In this document: piece by piece, positions 32,745 through 40,819 of the stretch
How the letters are laid out: the number at the start of each line of letters is the position of its first letter
Numbering within the stretch: position 1 is the stretch's first letter
Source: Thermomicrobiales bacterium
Lineage (GTDB): Bacteria; Chloroflexota; Chloroflexia; Thermomicrobiales; UBA6265
Length of the DNA stretch: 64,000 nt
Assembly (NCBI GenBank): GCA_019637585.1
Contig: JAHBVL010000004.1
Span: 1-64,000, forward strand
Direction of reading: 5' to 3'
Notes under the pieces: model-generated
Told to the model about the DNA's origin: nothing
Database searches by the model: none
What the model saw: the letters and a program-made list of their open reading frames with translations, nothing else
Position numbers and translations under genes: made by a program

Positions 32745-33736
32745 GCGCACGAGCGATCGAGACAGCTCCAGCCATAGCCCTGGACATCGGTGCGACGGCG
32801 ATCAAGATCGCCGCCATCTCCCGGCAAGGAGAACTCCTGGCGGTACGGCGCATCGCGACACCATCCTCGCCCGAACCGACCATCGCCGCCGCTCTCGACG
32901 AGATTCACGGCCTCGCCAACGAGGTCGACCTCGATCCAGCCTCGGTGGCCGGAATTGGCTGCTCGATTGCGGCGTTCGTCACCGACCGCGGCCGAATCGT
33001 CGCCACCGCCCACCTTGGCGAGGCATGGGTGGCTTACGAGCTCGGCGACCGGCTCTCGGCGAGTCTGCCAGCCAACTACTACTTCGCTCTCGACGCGCCG
33101 GCGCCGACCCTCGGCGAAGCCTATTTCGGGGCTGGACAAGGTTGCCGCGACTTCGCCTATGTCACGGTTTCGACGGGCGTCGGAGCCGGACTCTTTCTCA
33201 ACGGCGCCATCTACACCGGCGGGCTCGGTTGGGCCGGCGGGGTCGGTCACGTGATCGTCGATCCGGAAGGCGAGCGGGTCTGCGCCGGCTGCGGCAATCG
33301 AGGCTGCCTTGAAACCTACGCAGCCACCCAGGGAATCCTGGCGCTGGCCCGGGAGTCGATCGAGCGTCATCCGGAAAGCCTCATGGTCCGGATCGCTCCG
33401 GCGGAGCTGACACCGAGAGCCATCGGCGATGCCGCTCTGCGGGGGGACGTCGCCGCTCGTTGTGTGTTCGAAACCGCTGGACGCTATCTCGGCCTGGGAT
33501 TGACCAATCTCGTCGACATCACATCGGTGCAGCGCATCGTCATCGGAGGCGGGGTGGCGCTGGCGGGTGATCTCCTGCTGGAGCCTGCTCGCGAGGTCGT
33601 CCGGCAACGGGCATTTCCTCCCGATCACCGCAAGGTGGAGATCGTGCCGGCAGCGCTTGGCGATCTTTCCGGCGTCTATGGAGCGGCGGCGATGGTCTTC
33701 AACGACATCCGCATCAATATCGAATCGGGGAACTGA
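32741..33736 (+). CDS. ROK-family sugar kinase
   Basis: A 331-residue ROK protein. The nucleotide-binding ALDIGATAIKIA opens it, and the zinc-binding motif C-x2-C-G-x2-G-C-x-E occurs as CAGCGNRGCLE. No N-terminal helix-turn-helix is present, so it is an enzyme rather than a ROK repressor. It would put the 6-phosphate on an imported hexose. Overlaps PfkB by ATGA. Confidence 0.9.
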   Translation: MSARAIETAPAIALDIGATAIKIAAISRQGELLAVRRIATPSSPEPTIAAALDEIHGLANEVDLDPASVAGIGCSIAAFVTDRGRIVATAHLGEAWVAYELGDRLSASLPANYYFALDAPAPTLGEAYFGAGQGCRDFAYVTVSTGVGAGLFLNGAIYTGGLGWAGGVGHVIVDPEGERVCAGCGNRGCLETYAATQGILALARESIERHPESLMVRIAPAELTPRAIGDAALRGDVAARCVFETAGRYLGLGLTNLVDITSVQRIVIGGGVALAGDLLLEPAREVVRQRAFPPDHRKVEIVPAALGDLSGVYGAAAMVFNDIRINIESGN

Positions 33737-33737
33737 A

Positions 33738-34547
33738 ATGACCGCTGTCGACACACTGGTACAGAGGGCCGGATTTCCTGTCGAGTTCGATGGTGAGGAG
33801 GGCGCGCTCGTCACCTCCGCTCCACTGGTGTTCAACCGCGTGGTCCGGACCAAAGCCGACATCGCCAAAGTGCTGGTCGACGGCGGCGGCATACCCGACG
33901 ACACCCATCTCTACTGGATTTTCCAGTTGGCGGACGCCGGTGCGGATCAGCAGCGCTTCGAGGCCACCGAAACCACCTATGCCTGCGTTCTGCTGCCGTC
34001 GCGCAAGGTCGGACGGGAGTATGTCAAGACACAGGGGCACTATCACCCTCCGATGCCCGGCACGACGATCGAGTATCCGGAGGTCTACAGTCACCTCTTC
34101 GGCGACATCTACCTCCTCTTACAACGCCGGGCTGGGCAGAGACCGGAAGTAATCGAGGATTTCGTGATCCTCGATATGAAAGCGTGGGGAGCGGTGACGA
34201 TCCCGCCTGGCTATGCCCATGTGCTGATCAATGCTTCTGATGCCCCGGCGGCGATCGCCGGCATCTACGCAACCTCGTTCAAACCCGACTATCACCCGTT
34301 CGTCGATCTGGGCGGCGCCGCCTACTTCATGGTCGACGACGCGGGCGAATCGCTCATTCCGAATCCGAGATACGAGCGGGTGCCGAGACTCAGACGACCA
34401 GCGCCCGGTTCCGACCCAGCCTTTCTGGCGCCGGAGGGAGCCGAACAGCTCTGGACGTCGTTCCTCGAGAACCCGGAACGCTACGCATTTGTCGCTGACC
34501 CACAAGCCGCGCTGGAGAAGTTCGGCCCGATGAAGGAGCTCACATGA
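33738..34547 (+). CDS. Cupin-type glucose-6-phosphate isomerase
   Basis: A 269-residue cupin of the archaeal-type phosphoglucose isomerase family (PF06560-like): YVKTQGHYHPPMPGTTIEYP and EVYSHLFGD (metal His-x-His and Glu), then PPGYAHVLINAS (second cupin motif His). It interconverts aldose and ketose 6-phosphates. It lies one nucleotide after the ROK gene, and overlaps the GH127 start by ATGA. It explains how a hexose 6-phosphate could reach the PfkB step. Confidence 0.88.
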   Translation: MTAVDTLVQRAGFPVEFDGEEGALVTSAPLVFNRVVRTKADIAKVLVDGGGIPDDTHLYWIFQLADAGADQQRFEATETTYACVLLPSRKVGREYVKTQGHYHPPMPGTTIEYPEVYSHLFGDIYLLLQRRAGQRPEVIEDFVILDMKAWGAVTIPPGYAHVLINASDAPAAIAGIYATSFKPDYHPFVDLGGAAYFMVDDAGESLIPNPRYERVPRLRRPAPGSDPAFLAPEGAEQLWTSFLENPERYAFVADPQAALEKFGPMKELT

Positions 34548-36217
34548 AACTGGCCGATCCCACCCATTGCACGCTGGCTGGTGAGGAGGCCACCCGCCTT
34601 TCGCTGGCCATCGAGCATCTGCAGCGGTTGAACGCTGAGGAGATGTGGCGCGAACTGGAAAATCCCGACACGATCTGGCACTGGAGCGCCGACTATCCGG
34701 GTCGGTGGATCGCCACCATGGCCCTTCTCACCAATCACACCGGGGTCGACTATGGCGCGCATGGCGTCGCTCGCCGCTTGATCGGCTACCAGCGTCCCGA
34801 CGGGAGCTACGGCGACTTCACGAGTCCGCACGAGTACAAGGAATGGTTTGGGATGGGTCGCGGTCTGGTGGGACTCCTCGAGTACTACCAGGCGACTGAC
34901 GACGTTCAGGCACTGGAGTCGGCAAAGCGCCTCGGCGAGTACTACCTCACCCACTATCCACGCCTGACCCCCTACATGTATGAGTGCTACCCGAACGCTC
35001 TCGAAGGGATCGTCCTGCTGGCAAACCTGACCGGCGAACAGCGGTTTCTCGACTTCGCCCACGAAATGGCCGAAACGTCGATGATCTACCAGCAAGTCTG
35101 GTTCTCGACAGAGCTGGGCGAGAACGGTCGCCGCTCGCCATGCGGCGGTCAGGTGCATTGCCAGCTGATGGCCGCCCGCGGTTTGCTCGACTTGGCCGAG
35201 CTGAGCGGTGCAACGAAGTACATCGCGCCGGTGCTTGCGCTTCACCAGCACATTTGCGACAAAGTTCTCTCAGTGGCCGGCGGGGTCGGCATCTATTTCA
35301 ACCGGCCCGAAGAGAACGAGGCGTGCGCCGACGCCGACTGGCTGCGGCTCAATCTGCAGCTCTGGCGGATGACCGGCGAACCGCAATACCTCGCTCTGGC
35401 CGAGAACACACTGCTCAACCAGATTCCGTTCAGCCAGGCGGCCAACGGCGCCTATTGCTATCTGCGCGGCGTGCAAGGGCGCTCGGGCAACTCCTTCGAT
35501 GTCTGCTGCTCGCATCACGCCCCTCGCGCCGTGTGGGAAGCGCTGCGCTACGCCGTCACCAGCACCAGCGGTCGAGTCGATGTCAACCTTCATCTGGAAG
35601 GCACGTTCACGGCGAAGCCACATGAGCAGCCGTTCGTTTTCCGTGCCGAGAAGGAATATGAGGACGGAATGCTCGTCTGGCGCTACGCGATCGAGGAAGC
35701 GCCTGGCGACGCGATCGATTTTCGGATCCGTATTCCAGAATGGGCGAATTCGTGCAGCGCATCGCTGAATGACAACGCACTGGCGGTCGGACGTGAAGCG
35801 TCCTGCGCCGGTGAACAGCGCATCTGGAGTCCGGGCGACGTTCTGGAAATCCGTCTCTCCTATCGACCGGCTCTCACCCACGGGTACACGATCGGTCGTC
35901 AGGTCATCTATCCCGGCGAGGCGGCTCTGTTCGTCGGACCTCGCGTTTTCACGCTTTCCGACTCATCCAATCCGGCAATCGACATCAACACGGCGCGCAT
36001 TCACGCCGATGCGGACGGCAACCCGATCTGCGAGGAGGTGGCACGCGATCGGGTCGTGGTCTCCGGTGAAAACGCGGACGGCACGCCAACCTCGCTCGTC
36101 CTGACGCCATTGACCGCCACTGGCGGCAATCCCAATGGCATTGGCCGCAGTCATCCGATTCTGGTGCCGGCATTTCGCACCTGGATCACGGTCCGGGAGG
36201 TTGCGAATGCTGGCTGA
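34544..36217 (+). CDS. Glycoside hydrolase family 127 (DUF1680) protein
   Basis: A 557-residue glycosidase with an alpha/alpha-barrel N-terminal part (YPGRWIATMALLTNHTGV, then PTMYEC-like TPYMYECYPNALEG) and a C-terminal beta region. The cysteine-zinc site of beta-L-arabinofuranosidases is recognisable: Glu-Ala-Cys in EENEACADADW and the Cys pair in FDVCCSHHAPR. GH127 enzymes remove terminal beta-L-arabinofuranose or related pentoses from plant and algal glycans. No signal peptide, so it acts on imported oligosaccharides in the cytoplasm. Confidence 0.88.
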   Translation: MKLADPTHCTLAGEEATRLSLAIEHLQRLNAEEMWRELENPDTIWHWSADYPGRWIATMALLTNHTGVDYGAHGVARRLIGYQRPDGSYGDFTSPHEYKEWFGMGRGLVGLLEYYQATDDVQALESAKRLGEYYLTHYPRLTPYMYECYPNALEGIVLLANLTGEQRFLDFAHEMAETSMIYQQVWFSTELGENGRRSPCGGQVHCQLMAARGLLDLAELSGATKYIAPVLALHQHICDKVLSVAGGVGIYFNRPEENEACADADWLRLNLQLWRMTGEPQYLALAENTLLNQIPFSQAANGAYCYLRGVQGRSGNSFDVCCSHHAPRAVWEALRYAVTSTSGRVDVNLHLEGTFTAKPHEQPFVFRAEKEYEDGMLVWRYAIEEAPGDAIDFRIRIPEWANSCSASLNDNALAVGREASCAGEQRIWSPGDVLEIRLSYRPALTHGYTIGRQVIYPGEAALFVGPRVFTLSDSSNPAIDINTARIHADADGNPICEEVARDRVVVSGENADGTPTSLVLTPLTATGGNPNGIGRSHPILVPAFRTWITVREVANAG

Positions 36218-37454
36218 GCGCGCAGCGTCGTACGACCATCTTCTGGCCGGTCCGGCGTTCTTCGCCGACCCGTATCCGGTCTACGGACGGTTGCGCGAGG
36301 AGCAGCCCGTCTACTGGAGCGATGCCTGGCAGTGTTGGCTCGTCACCAGGTACGGGACCATTCTCGATGCGCTTCGCAATCACCGCACCTATTCGAACAA
36401 GGGCCGCCAGACCTCATTCATATCGCGCCTCCCCGAGGAGCGACGGGAAAACCTGCGGAATCTGTCATCTCACTATGACAAGGGAGGCATGAGCAATCAG
36501 GATCCTCCCGATCACACGCGCCTGCGCGGTCTGGTCAATCTGGCGTTCACTCCCAGAGTCATCGCCGAGATGGAGCCTCGCATCCAGGAGATCGTCGAGT
36601 CATTGGCCGGCGGCCTGGACGTCGACACTCCTGTCGATTTCATCTCCCGGTTCGCGAATCCTCTACCCGCCACGGTGATCGCAGAGCTCCTTGGCCTGCC
36701 TCAGGAAGACCGGCCGATCTTTCAGCGCTGGTCGAACACCATCACCGCTTTTCTGGGCACAGGCGCCGCGGATGCTGCCAGCGCTCAGCTCGGGCAGGAC
36801 GCCATGGCCGCGCTTCGCGCCTATCTGGGCGCGAAGATCGCCGAGCGCAAGCACCAGCCCACCGATGATCTGCTGGGCAGATTCGCGTCGGCCGACGCCG
36901 AAGGCGACCGCCTGACCGAAAACGAGATGATCGGCTCCTGCGTCACCCTGCTTCTGGGCGGGCACGAAACCACCACCAATCTCCTGGGCAACGGCCTCCT
37001 CGCGCTGCTGCGCAACCCGGAGCAACTGGAACGGTTGCGGGCGGAGCCGGAGTTGATCCCGGGAGCCATCGATGAGCTGCTGCGATTCGACTCCCCGGTC
37101 CAGAGAATCTGGCGCATCGTCGCCGAAGACACGGTCATCGAGGACCAAACGCTCCGCACCGGTGATGCGGTCTTTCTAATGACTGGCGCCGCAAACCGGG
37201 ACGACCAGCAATTCAGCGAACCCGGCCAGCTGGATGTCACCCGGAATCCGAACCGGCACCTGACCTTTGGTCATGGCATTCACTTCTGCCTCGGGTCGGT
37301 GTTGGCCCGGCTGGAAGCCAGGATTGCGTTCACCACGCTTTTCCAGCGCTTTCCGCGCATCGAGCTGCATCCCGGGCCAGTTGCCTATCACCCCAACGTC
37401 GCGTTTCGCGGATTGACGTCACTGCCAATTGTTGTGTCAACGGGTAGTGAGTGA
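36207..37454 (+). CDS. Cytochrome P450
   Basis: A 415-residue soluble P450. Oxygen-binding I-helix LLLGGHETTTN, K-helix Glu-x-x-Arg in IDELLRFD, and the haem-cysteine loop FGHGIHFCLGSVLAR are intact. Start ATG 36207 has GAGG 6 nt upstream and overlaps the GH127 end by 11 nt. It sits inside a sugar cluster between glycosidase and sugar importer, but no ferredoxin or reductase gene is adjacent. A role in O-demethylation or hydroxylation of a sugar or aglycone is inferred. Confidence 0.93.
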   Translation: MLAERAASYDHLLAGPAFFADPYPVYGRLREEQPVYWSDAWQCWLVTRYGTILDALRNHRTYSNKGRQTSFISRLPEERRENLRNLSSHYDKGGMSNQDPPDHTRLRGLVNLAFTPRVIAEMEPRIQEIVESLAGGLDVDTPVDFISRFANPLPATVIAELLGLPQEDRPIFQRWSNTITAFLGTGAADAASAQLGQDAMAALRAYLGAKIAERKHQPTDDLLGRFASADAEGDRLTENEMIGSCVTLLLGGHETTTNLLGNGLLALLRNPEQLERLRAEPELIPGAIDELLRFDSPVQRIWRIVAEDTVIEDQTLRTGDAVFLMTGAANRDDQQFSEPGQLDVTRNPNRHLTFGHGIHFCLGSVLARLEARIAFTTLFQRFPRIELHPGPVAYHPNVAFRGLTSLPIVVSTGSE

Positions 37455-37529
37455 GGAGGGCCTATGGGTCGACGTTCTGCGAACTGAGAATGAGCCCGGC
37501 CAGTGAGCCGGTCGGACTCCAAACGCCGG

Positions 37530-37559
37530 TCGCGACGCGCGCGATCAGGCTCGTCGCGA
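37530..37559. promoter_or_regulatory. Inverted repeat in the leader of the sugar importer
   Basis: TCGCGACG (37530-37537) is repeated inverted as CGTCGCGA (37552-37559), 25 nt before the binding-protein start, in the only sizeable gap (129 nt) of the plus-strand cluster. It may be an operator, or a stem-loop before the second transcription unit. Confidence 0.35.
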
Positions 37560-37583
37560 ATTGATCAGGAGAGGAGCTCCCGA

Positions 37584-38915
37584 ATGAGTTCACGCATCAA
37601 CCGGATCAGCAACGCAAAACAATTGAGTCGTCGTAGCGCCCTGAAAGCCGCTGGCCTGGGGGCCGCGGGTCTGGGTGTGGCTGGATTGGGTCTGCCCCGG
37701 ATCGGCGGGCAGGTCCGAGCCCAGGACCAGATCACCCTTCGCTATCAGAACCACTGGTCGAAAGAGACCGACGCCCATTACGAGGGGATGAACTGGCTCT
37801 ACGAGTCGTTCCATGCCGCCAATCCCGGCATCACCATCGAGAACATTCTGAACCCGGATAGTCAGGAATCGCGACAGAAGATTCTGGCTGACTGCGCCGC
37901 CGGCGATTGCCCGGACATCATCCACGAGGCCGGGGCCGACATGTGGGAAGGCGGTTATCTGCTCGATCTCACCCCTCACCTCGATGCCGATCCAGACTGG
38001 AAAGCGCAGCTCGATCCCAATGTCCTCGGCACCACCGCGACCGACGGGCAGATCTGGGCGCTCTCAGGCGAGGTTTCGCCGATGTCGACCATCTGGAACA
38101 CCCGCATTCTCGAAGAAGCGGGCGTCTCGGCCATCCCCACGACCTGGGACGAGCTCCTGGCCGCCTCCGAACAGATCGTGGCGATCGGCAAGCTGCCGAC
38201 ATCATGGGAAGTCGGCGGCGTCCACCAGTTCAACAACATCCTCGCCAGCCAGCCTGGTGGACTCGACGCCATCGCCGCCGGTCAGTTCGATGCGCCGCAG
38301 GTGGTCGAGGCGTTCACGCGCCTCAAGGTCTTCGTCGACAACGGCTGGGTGCCGGCCAACGAGCTCGAGCTCACCTGGCAGCAATCGGTCGCGCTCTTCG
38401 TGGCTGAGGAGACCGCCTTCTATCTGAATGGAGCGTGGACGATCGGCAACGAGATCACCGGTGAAGGCGCCGCGCCCGACCTGGCCGACAACGTTGCGTT
38501 CACCCCATATGTGGCAGTGGGCGAAAACGGCACCACGGTCGAGACGAAGCAGACGACCGGTATTGGTCTCGCTGCGTCGCTGGCCGGAGACGAGGCGAAG
38601 CTCGACGCCGCCATCACCTTCTTCAAGCACTGGTTCAACACCGAGAGTGCGACGGAGTGGATCCTTCTGACTCGATCACCGATGGGTGTGACGGTCGACT
38701 TCGAGTCGATCGAGGGAGTCGATCCGATGTTGATCTCCTTCCTCTCCACCGTCAACCAGGCGGATCACCCCTACTCTCTGCCCGGCACCAGGTCGATGCA
38801 GGAGCGTGGGTGGGATCACCCGCAGTCGGGACTCGATACCCTCCTGGCCGGAGGCGGCGTCGAGGAAGCAGTCGAGACATACGTGCTCGAGATGTCGAAT
38901 TACGCGGTCGAGTAG
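37584..38915 (+). CDS. Sugar ABC transporter substrate-binding protein
   Basis: A 443-residue family 1 extracellular binding protein. A Tat-type signal (LSRRSALKAAGLGAAG, then VRAQDQ) precedes the fold: YEGMNWLYESFHAANPGI, DIIHEAGADMWEGGYL, FYLNGAWTIGN. Start ATG 37584 with GAGGAG 8 nt upstream is preferred over the frame from 37503. It captures an oligosaccharide or glycoside for the following permeases; the matching ATPase is not in the window, as is usual for this transporter class. Confidence 0.93.
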   Translation: MSSRINRISNAKQLSRRSALKAAGLGAAGLGVAGLGLPRIGGQVRAQDQITLRYQNHWSKETDAHYEGMNWLYESFHAANPGITIENILNPDSQESRQKILADCAAGDCPDIIHEAGADMWEGGYLLDLTPHLDADPDWKAQLDPNVLGTTATDGQIWALSGEVSPMSTIWNTRILEEAGVSAIPTTWDELLAASEQIVAIGKLPTSWEVGGVHQFNNILASQPGGLDAIAAGQFDAPQVVEAFTRLKVFVDNGWVPANELELTWQQSVALFVAEETAFYLNGAWTIGNEITGEGAAPDLADNVAFTPYVAVGENGTTVETKQTTGIGLAASLAGDEAKLDAAITFFKHWFNTESATEWILLTRSPMGVTVDFESIEGVDPMLISFLSTVNQADHPYSLPGTRSMQERGWDHPQSGLDTLLAGGGVEEAVETYVLEMSNYAVE

Positions 38916-38930
38916 TTCGACCATTTCATA

Positions 38931-38969
38931 CCTGGCACGCCGCGGGGGCTGGTCCCGCGGCAAGCCAGG
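38931..38969 (+). terminator. Strong stem-loop after the sugar-binding protein gene
   Basis: CCTGGC (38931-38936) pairs with GCCAGG (38964-38969) and GCCGCGGG (38939-38946) with CCCGCGGC (38954-38961), closed by a 7-nt loop. No U-run follows. A partial terminator or mRNA stabiliser between binding protein and permeases. Confidence 0.65.
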
Positions 38970-39002
38970 AACCGGCGATCAGCGGGTCAGGTAGTACAGG
39001 CA

Positions 39003-39917
39003 ATGCTTACGCGGTCACGTCCCTACTCACCATATGGCAGCAGGTTGGGCATTCTGCTCTTTCTGCTGCCTGGTATCGGCGCATACACGCTGCTGATGCT
39101 CTACCCGACCCTGCTGTCGCTCTACTACAGCGTGCTCGACTGGCAAGGCGGTCCGGTCCGCGACGCTCCGTTCGTCGGCACGGACAACTTCCGCGAACTC
39201 TTCCATGATCGCTATCTGCCGATGGCGCTGTGGAACAACGCCCGGGTGCTCTTTCTCGGCTGGGCATTCCAGCTGCCGATGGCGCTCCTGCTGGCGTTCA
39301 CGCTCAGCCGCCTCAGCCGCGGATCGCAGGTTTATCGTTTTCTCTTTTTCATCCCGGTCATCCTGCCAATCGCCACCCTGGCGCTGATGTGGCGGTTCAT
39401 CTTCTCCGGGAATCAATACGGTCTGCTCAACAACGCATTGACCGATATCGGCCGCGAAGAGTGGATTCGTCCCTGGCTGAGCGCCGATGGCATCGTCCAG
39501 TGGACGACATCCTTTCCGCAGGTCTGGCAGTTCATCGCCTTTTTCATGGTCATCTTCCTGGCCGCGATCGCCGGCATCCCGGAGGAGTACTACGAAGCGG
39601 CGTCGATCGATGGGGCGAACGCGCTACGCCAGCTCAAAGACATCACGCTGCCCGGCATCAAACCGGTCTACATCTCGGCGATGATCCTCTCGCTCAACGG
39701 CGCGCTGGGCGCCTACATCTATCCGCTCCTGATGACACAGGGTGGCCCCCTGCACCGGAGCGAAACGCTCATCTCCTACTCCCTGTACCTCCTCTGGACG
39801 AAGCGGGTCTGGGGATATGGCAGCGCCGTGGCTGTGCTCAGTTTCATTCTCAGCGTGATCGTGGCCACGCTGATCTGGAAGCTCGGTCGCCGTGAAGATC
39901 AGGTGCTGGCCCGATGA
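39003..39917 (+). CDS. Sugar ABC transporter permease, MalF type
   Basis: A 304-residue inner-membrane permease with six hydrophobic segments, beginning GILLFLLPGIGAYTLLMLYP. The cytoplasmic EAA loop is EEYYEAASIDGANALRQLKD followed by ITLPGIKP, the standard docking site for the ATPase. It ends ILSVIVATLIWKLGRR. Weak ribosome site. Overlaps the MalG-type gene by ATGA. Confidence 0.92.
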   Translation: MLTRSRPYSPYGSRLGILLFLLPGIGAYTLLMLYPTLLSLYYSVLDWQGGPVRDAPFVGTDNFRELFHDRYLPMALWNNARVLFLGWAFQLPMALLLAFTLSRLSRGSQVYRFLFFIPVILPIATLALMWRFIFSGNQYGLLNNALTDIGREEWIRPWLSADGIVQWTTSFPQVWQFIAFFMVIFLAAIAGIPEEYYEAASIDGANALRQLKDITLPGIKPVYISAMILSLNGALGAYIYPLLMTQGGPLHRSETLISYSLYLLWTKRVWGYGSAVAVLSFILSVIVATLIWKLGRREDQVLAR

Positions 39918-40819
39918 GCGCTCAAACCTCCACACCAGCCACCCCACCGACCGGCGCGAACGGAGCCGACAGACCGACGACCCGGCCGGGAAACCGGCCC
40001 CAACGGGTGCTCCAGCTCGTGTTGCACCTCGGACTCCTCCTGTGGGCCATCCATGCGATCTATCCGCTGATCTGGATCTTCCTGACCTCGCTGAAGCGGA
40101 CGCGGGAGCTCTACGAGAATCCCTTCGGTCTCCCCAGCGGGTGGCACTGGTCGAACTACACCGACGCCTGGGTGCACGCCCAAATGGGCACCTACTTTGT
40201 GAATAGCGTGGTCGTCACCGCGCTCTCGACGGTGATGGTCCTCTTCTTTTCATCGACCTCCGCATATGTGCTTGCCAGATTTGATTTTCGTTTCAAAGGG
40301 TTGCTTTGGGCTTATGTGCTCTTCGGTTTTCTCATTCCCTATTCGATTCTGTTGATTCCTTTGGCGATCTTCACCCGCGAAATCGGTATCTACAACAGCG
40401 TATTCGGGCTGGCGCTCGTCTATGCGGCGGTCGGCATTCCCTGGAACATCTTCTTCCTGCGGGCGTTCATGGAAACGATCCCGAAAGAGCTCGAAGAAGC
40501 AGCCGTGCTCGACGGCGCGGGAATGGTCGGCGTCTTCAAGGACATCATCCTGCCCCTGTCGACACCGGCGCTGGCCACAATGGCCACATTCCACATCCTC
40601 TCGGCCTGGAGTGAGTACATCCTGGCGCTCGTGCTCACCGGCACCACGGCATCGCGCACATTGCCGGTGGGGATCAGTCTGCTGGAAGGACATTTCACAT
40701 CGAACGAGCCGGGTGTCGCGGCGGGGATGATGATCACGATCATTCCGGCGGTGCTGGCATTTCTCTTTCTACAGCGGTTCGTGATCAGGGGTCTCACCGC
40801 AGGAGCGCTCAAGGGCTGA
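39914..40819 (+). CDS. Sugar ABC transporter permease, MalG type
   Basis: A 301-residue permease with a Thr/Pro-rich cytoplasmic N terminus (about 1-35), the MalG signature IFLTSLKRTRELYENPFG and the EAA loop IPKELEEAAVLDGAGMVGVF followed by ILPLSTPAL. C terminus QRFVIRGLTAGALKG is typical. It joins the GH2 gene by a one-base TGATG overlap, linking import to hydrolysis. Confidence 0.92.
   Translation: MSAQTSTPATPPTGANGADRPTTRPGNRPQRVLQLVLHLGLLLWAIHAIYPLIWIFLTSLKRTRELYENPFGLPSGWHWSNYTDAWVHAQMGTYFVNSVVVTALSTVMVLFFSSTSAYVLARFDFRFKGLLWAYVLFGFLIPYSILLIPLAIFTREIGIYNSVFGLALVYAAVGIPWNIFFLRAFMETIPKELEEAAVLDGAGMVGVFKDIILPLSTPALATMATFHILSAWSEYILALVLTGTTASRTLPVGISLLEGHFTSNEPGVAAGMMITIIPAVLAFLFLQRFVIRGLTAGALKG

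Noticed and set aside
32222-33904. A 560-codon minus-strand frame across the PfkB and ROK genes
   Set aside because: It spans two well-supported overlapping plus-strand kinases and has no start context or domain pattern.
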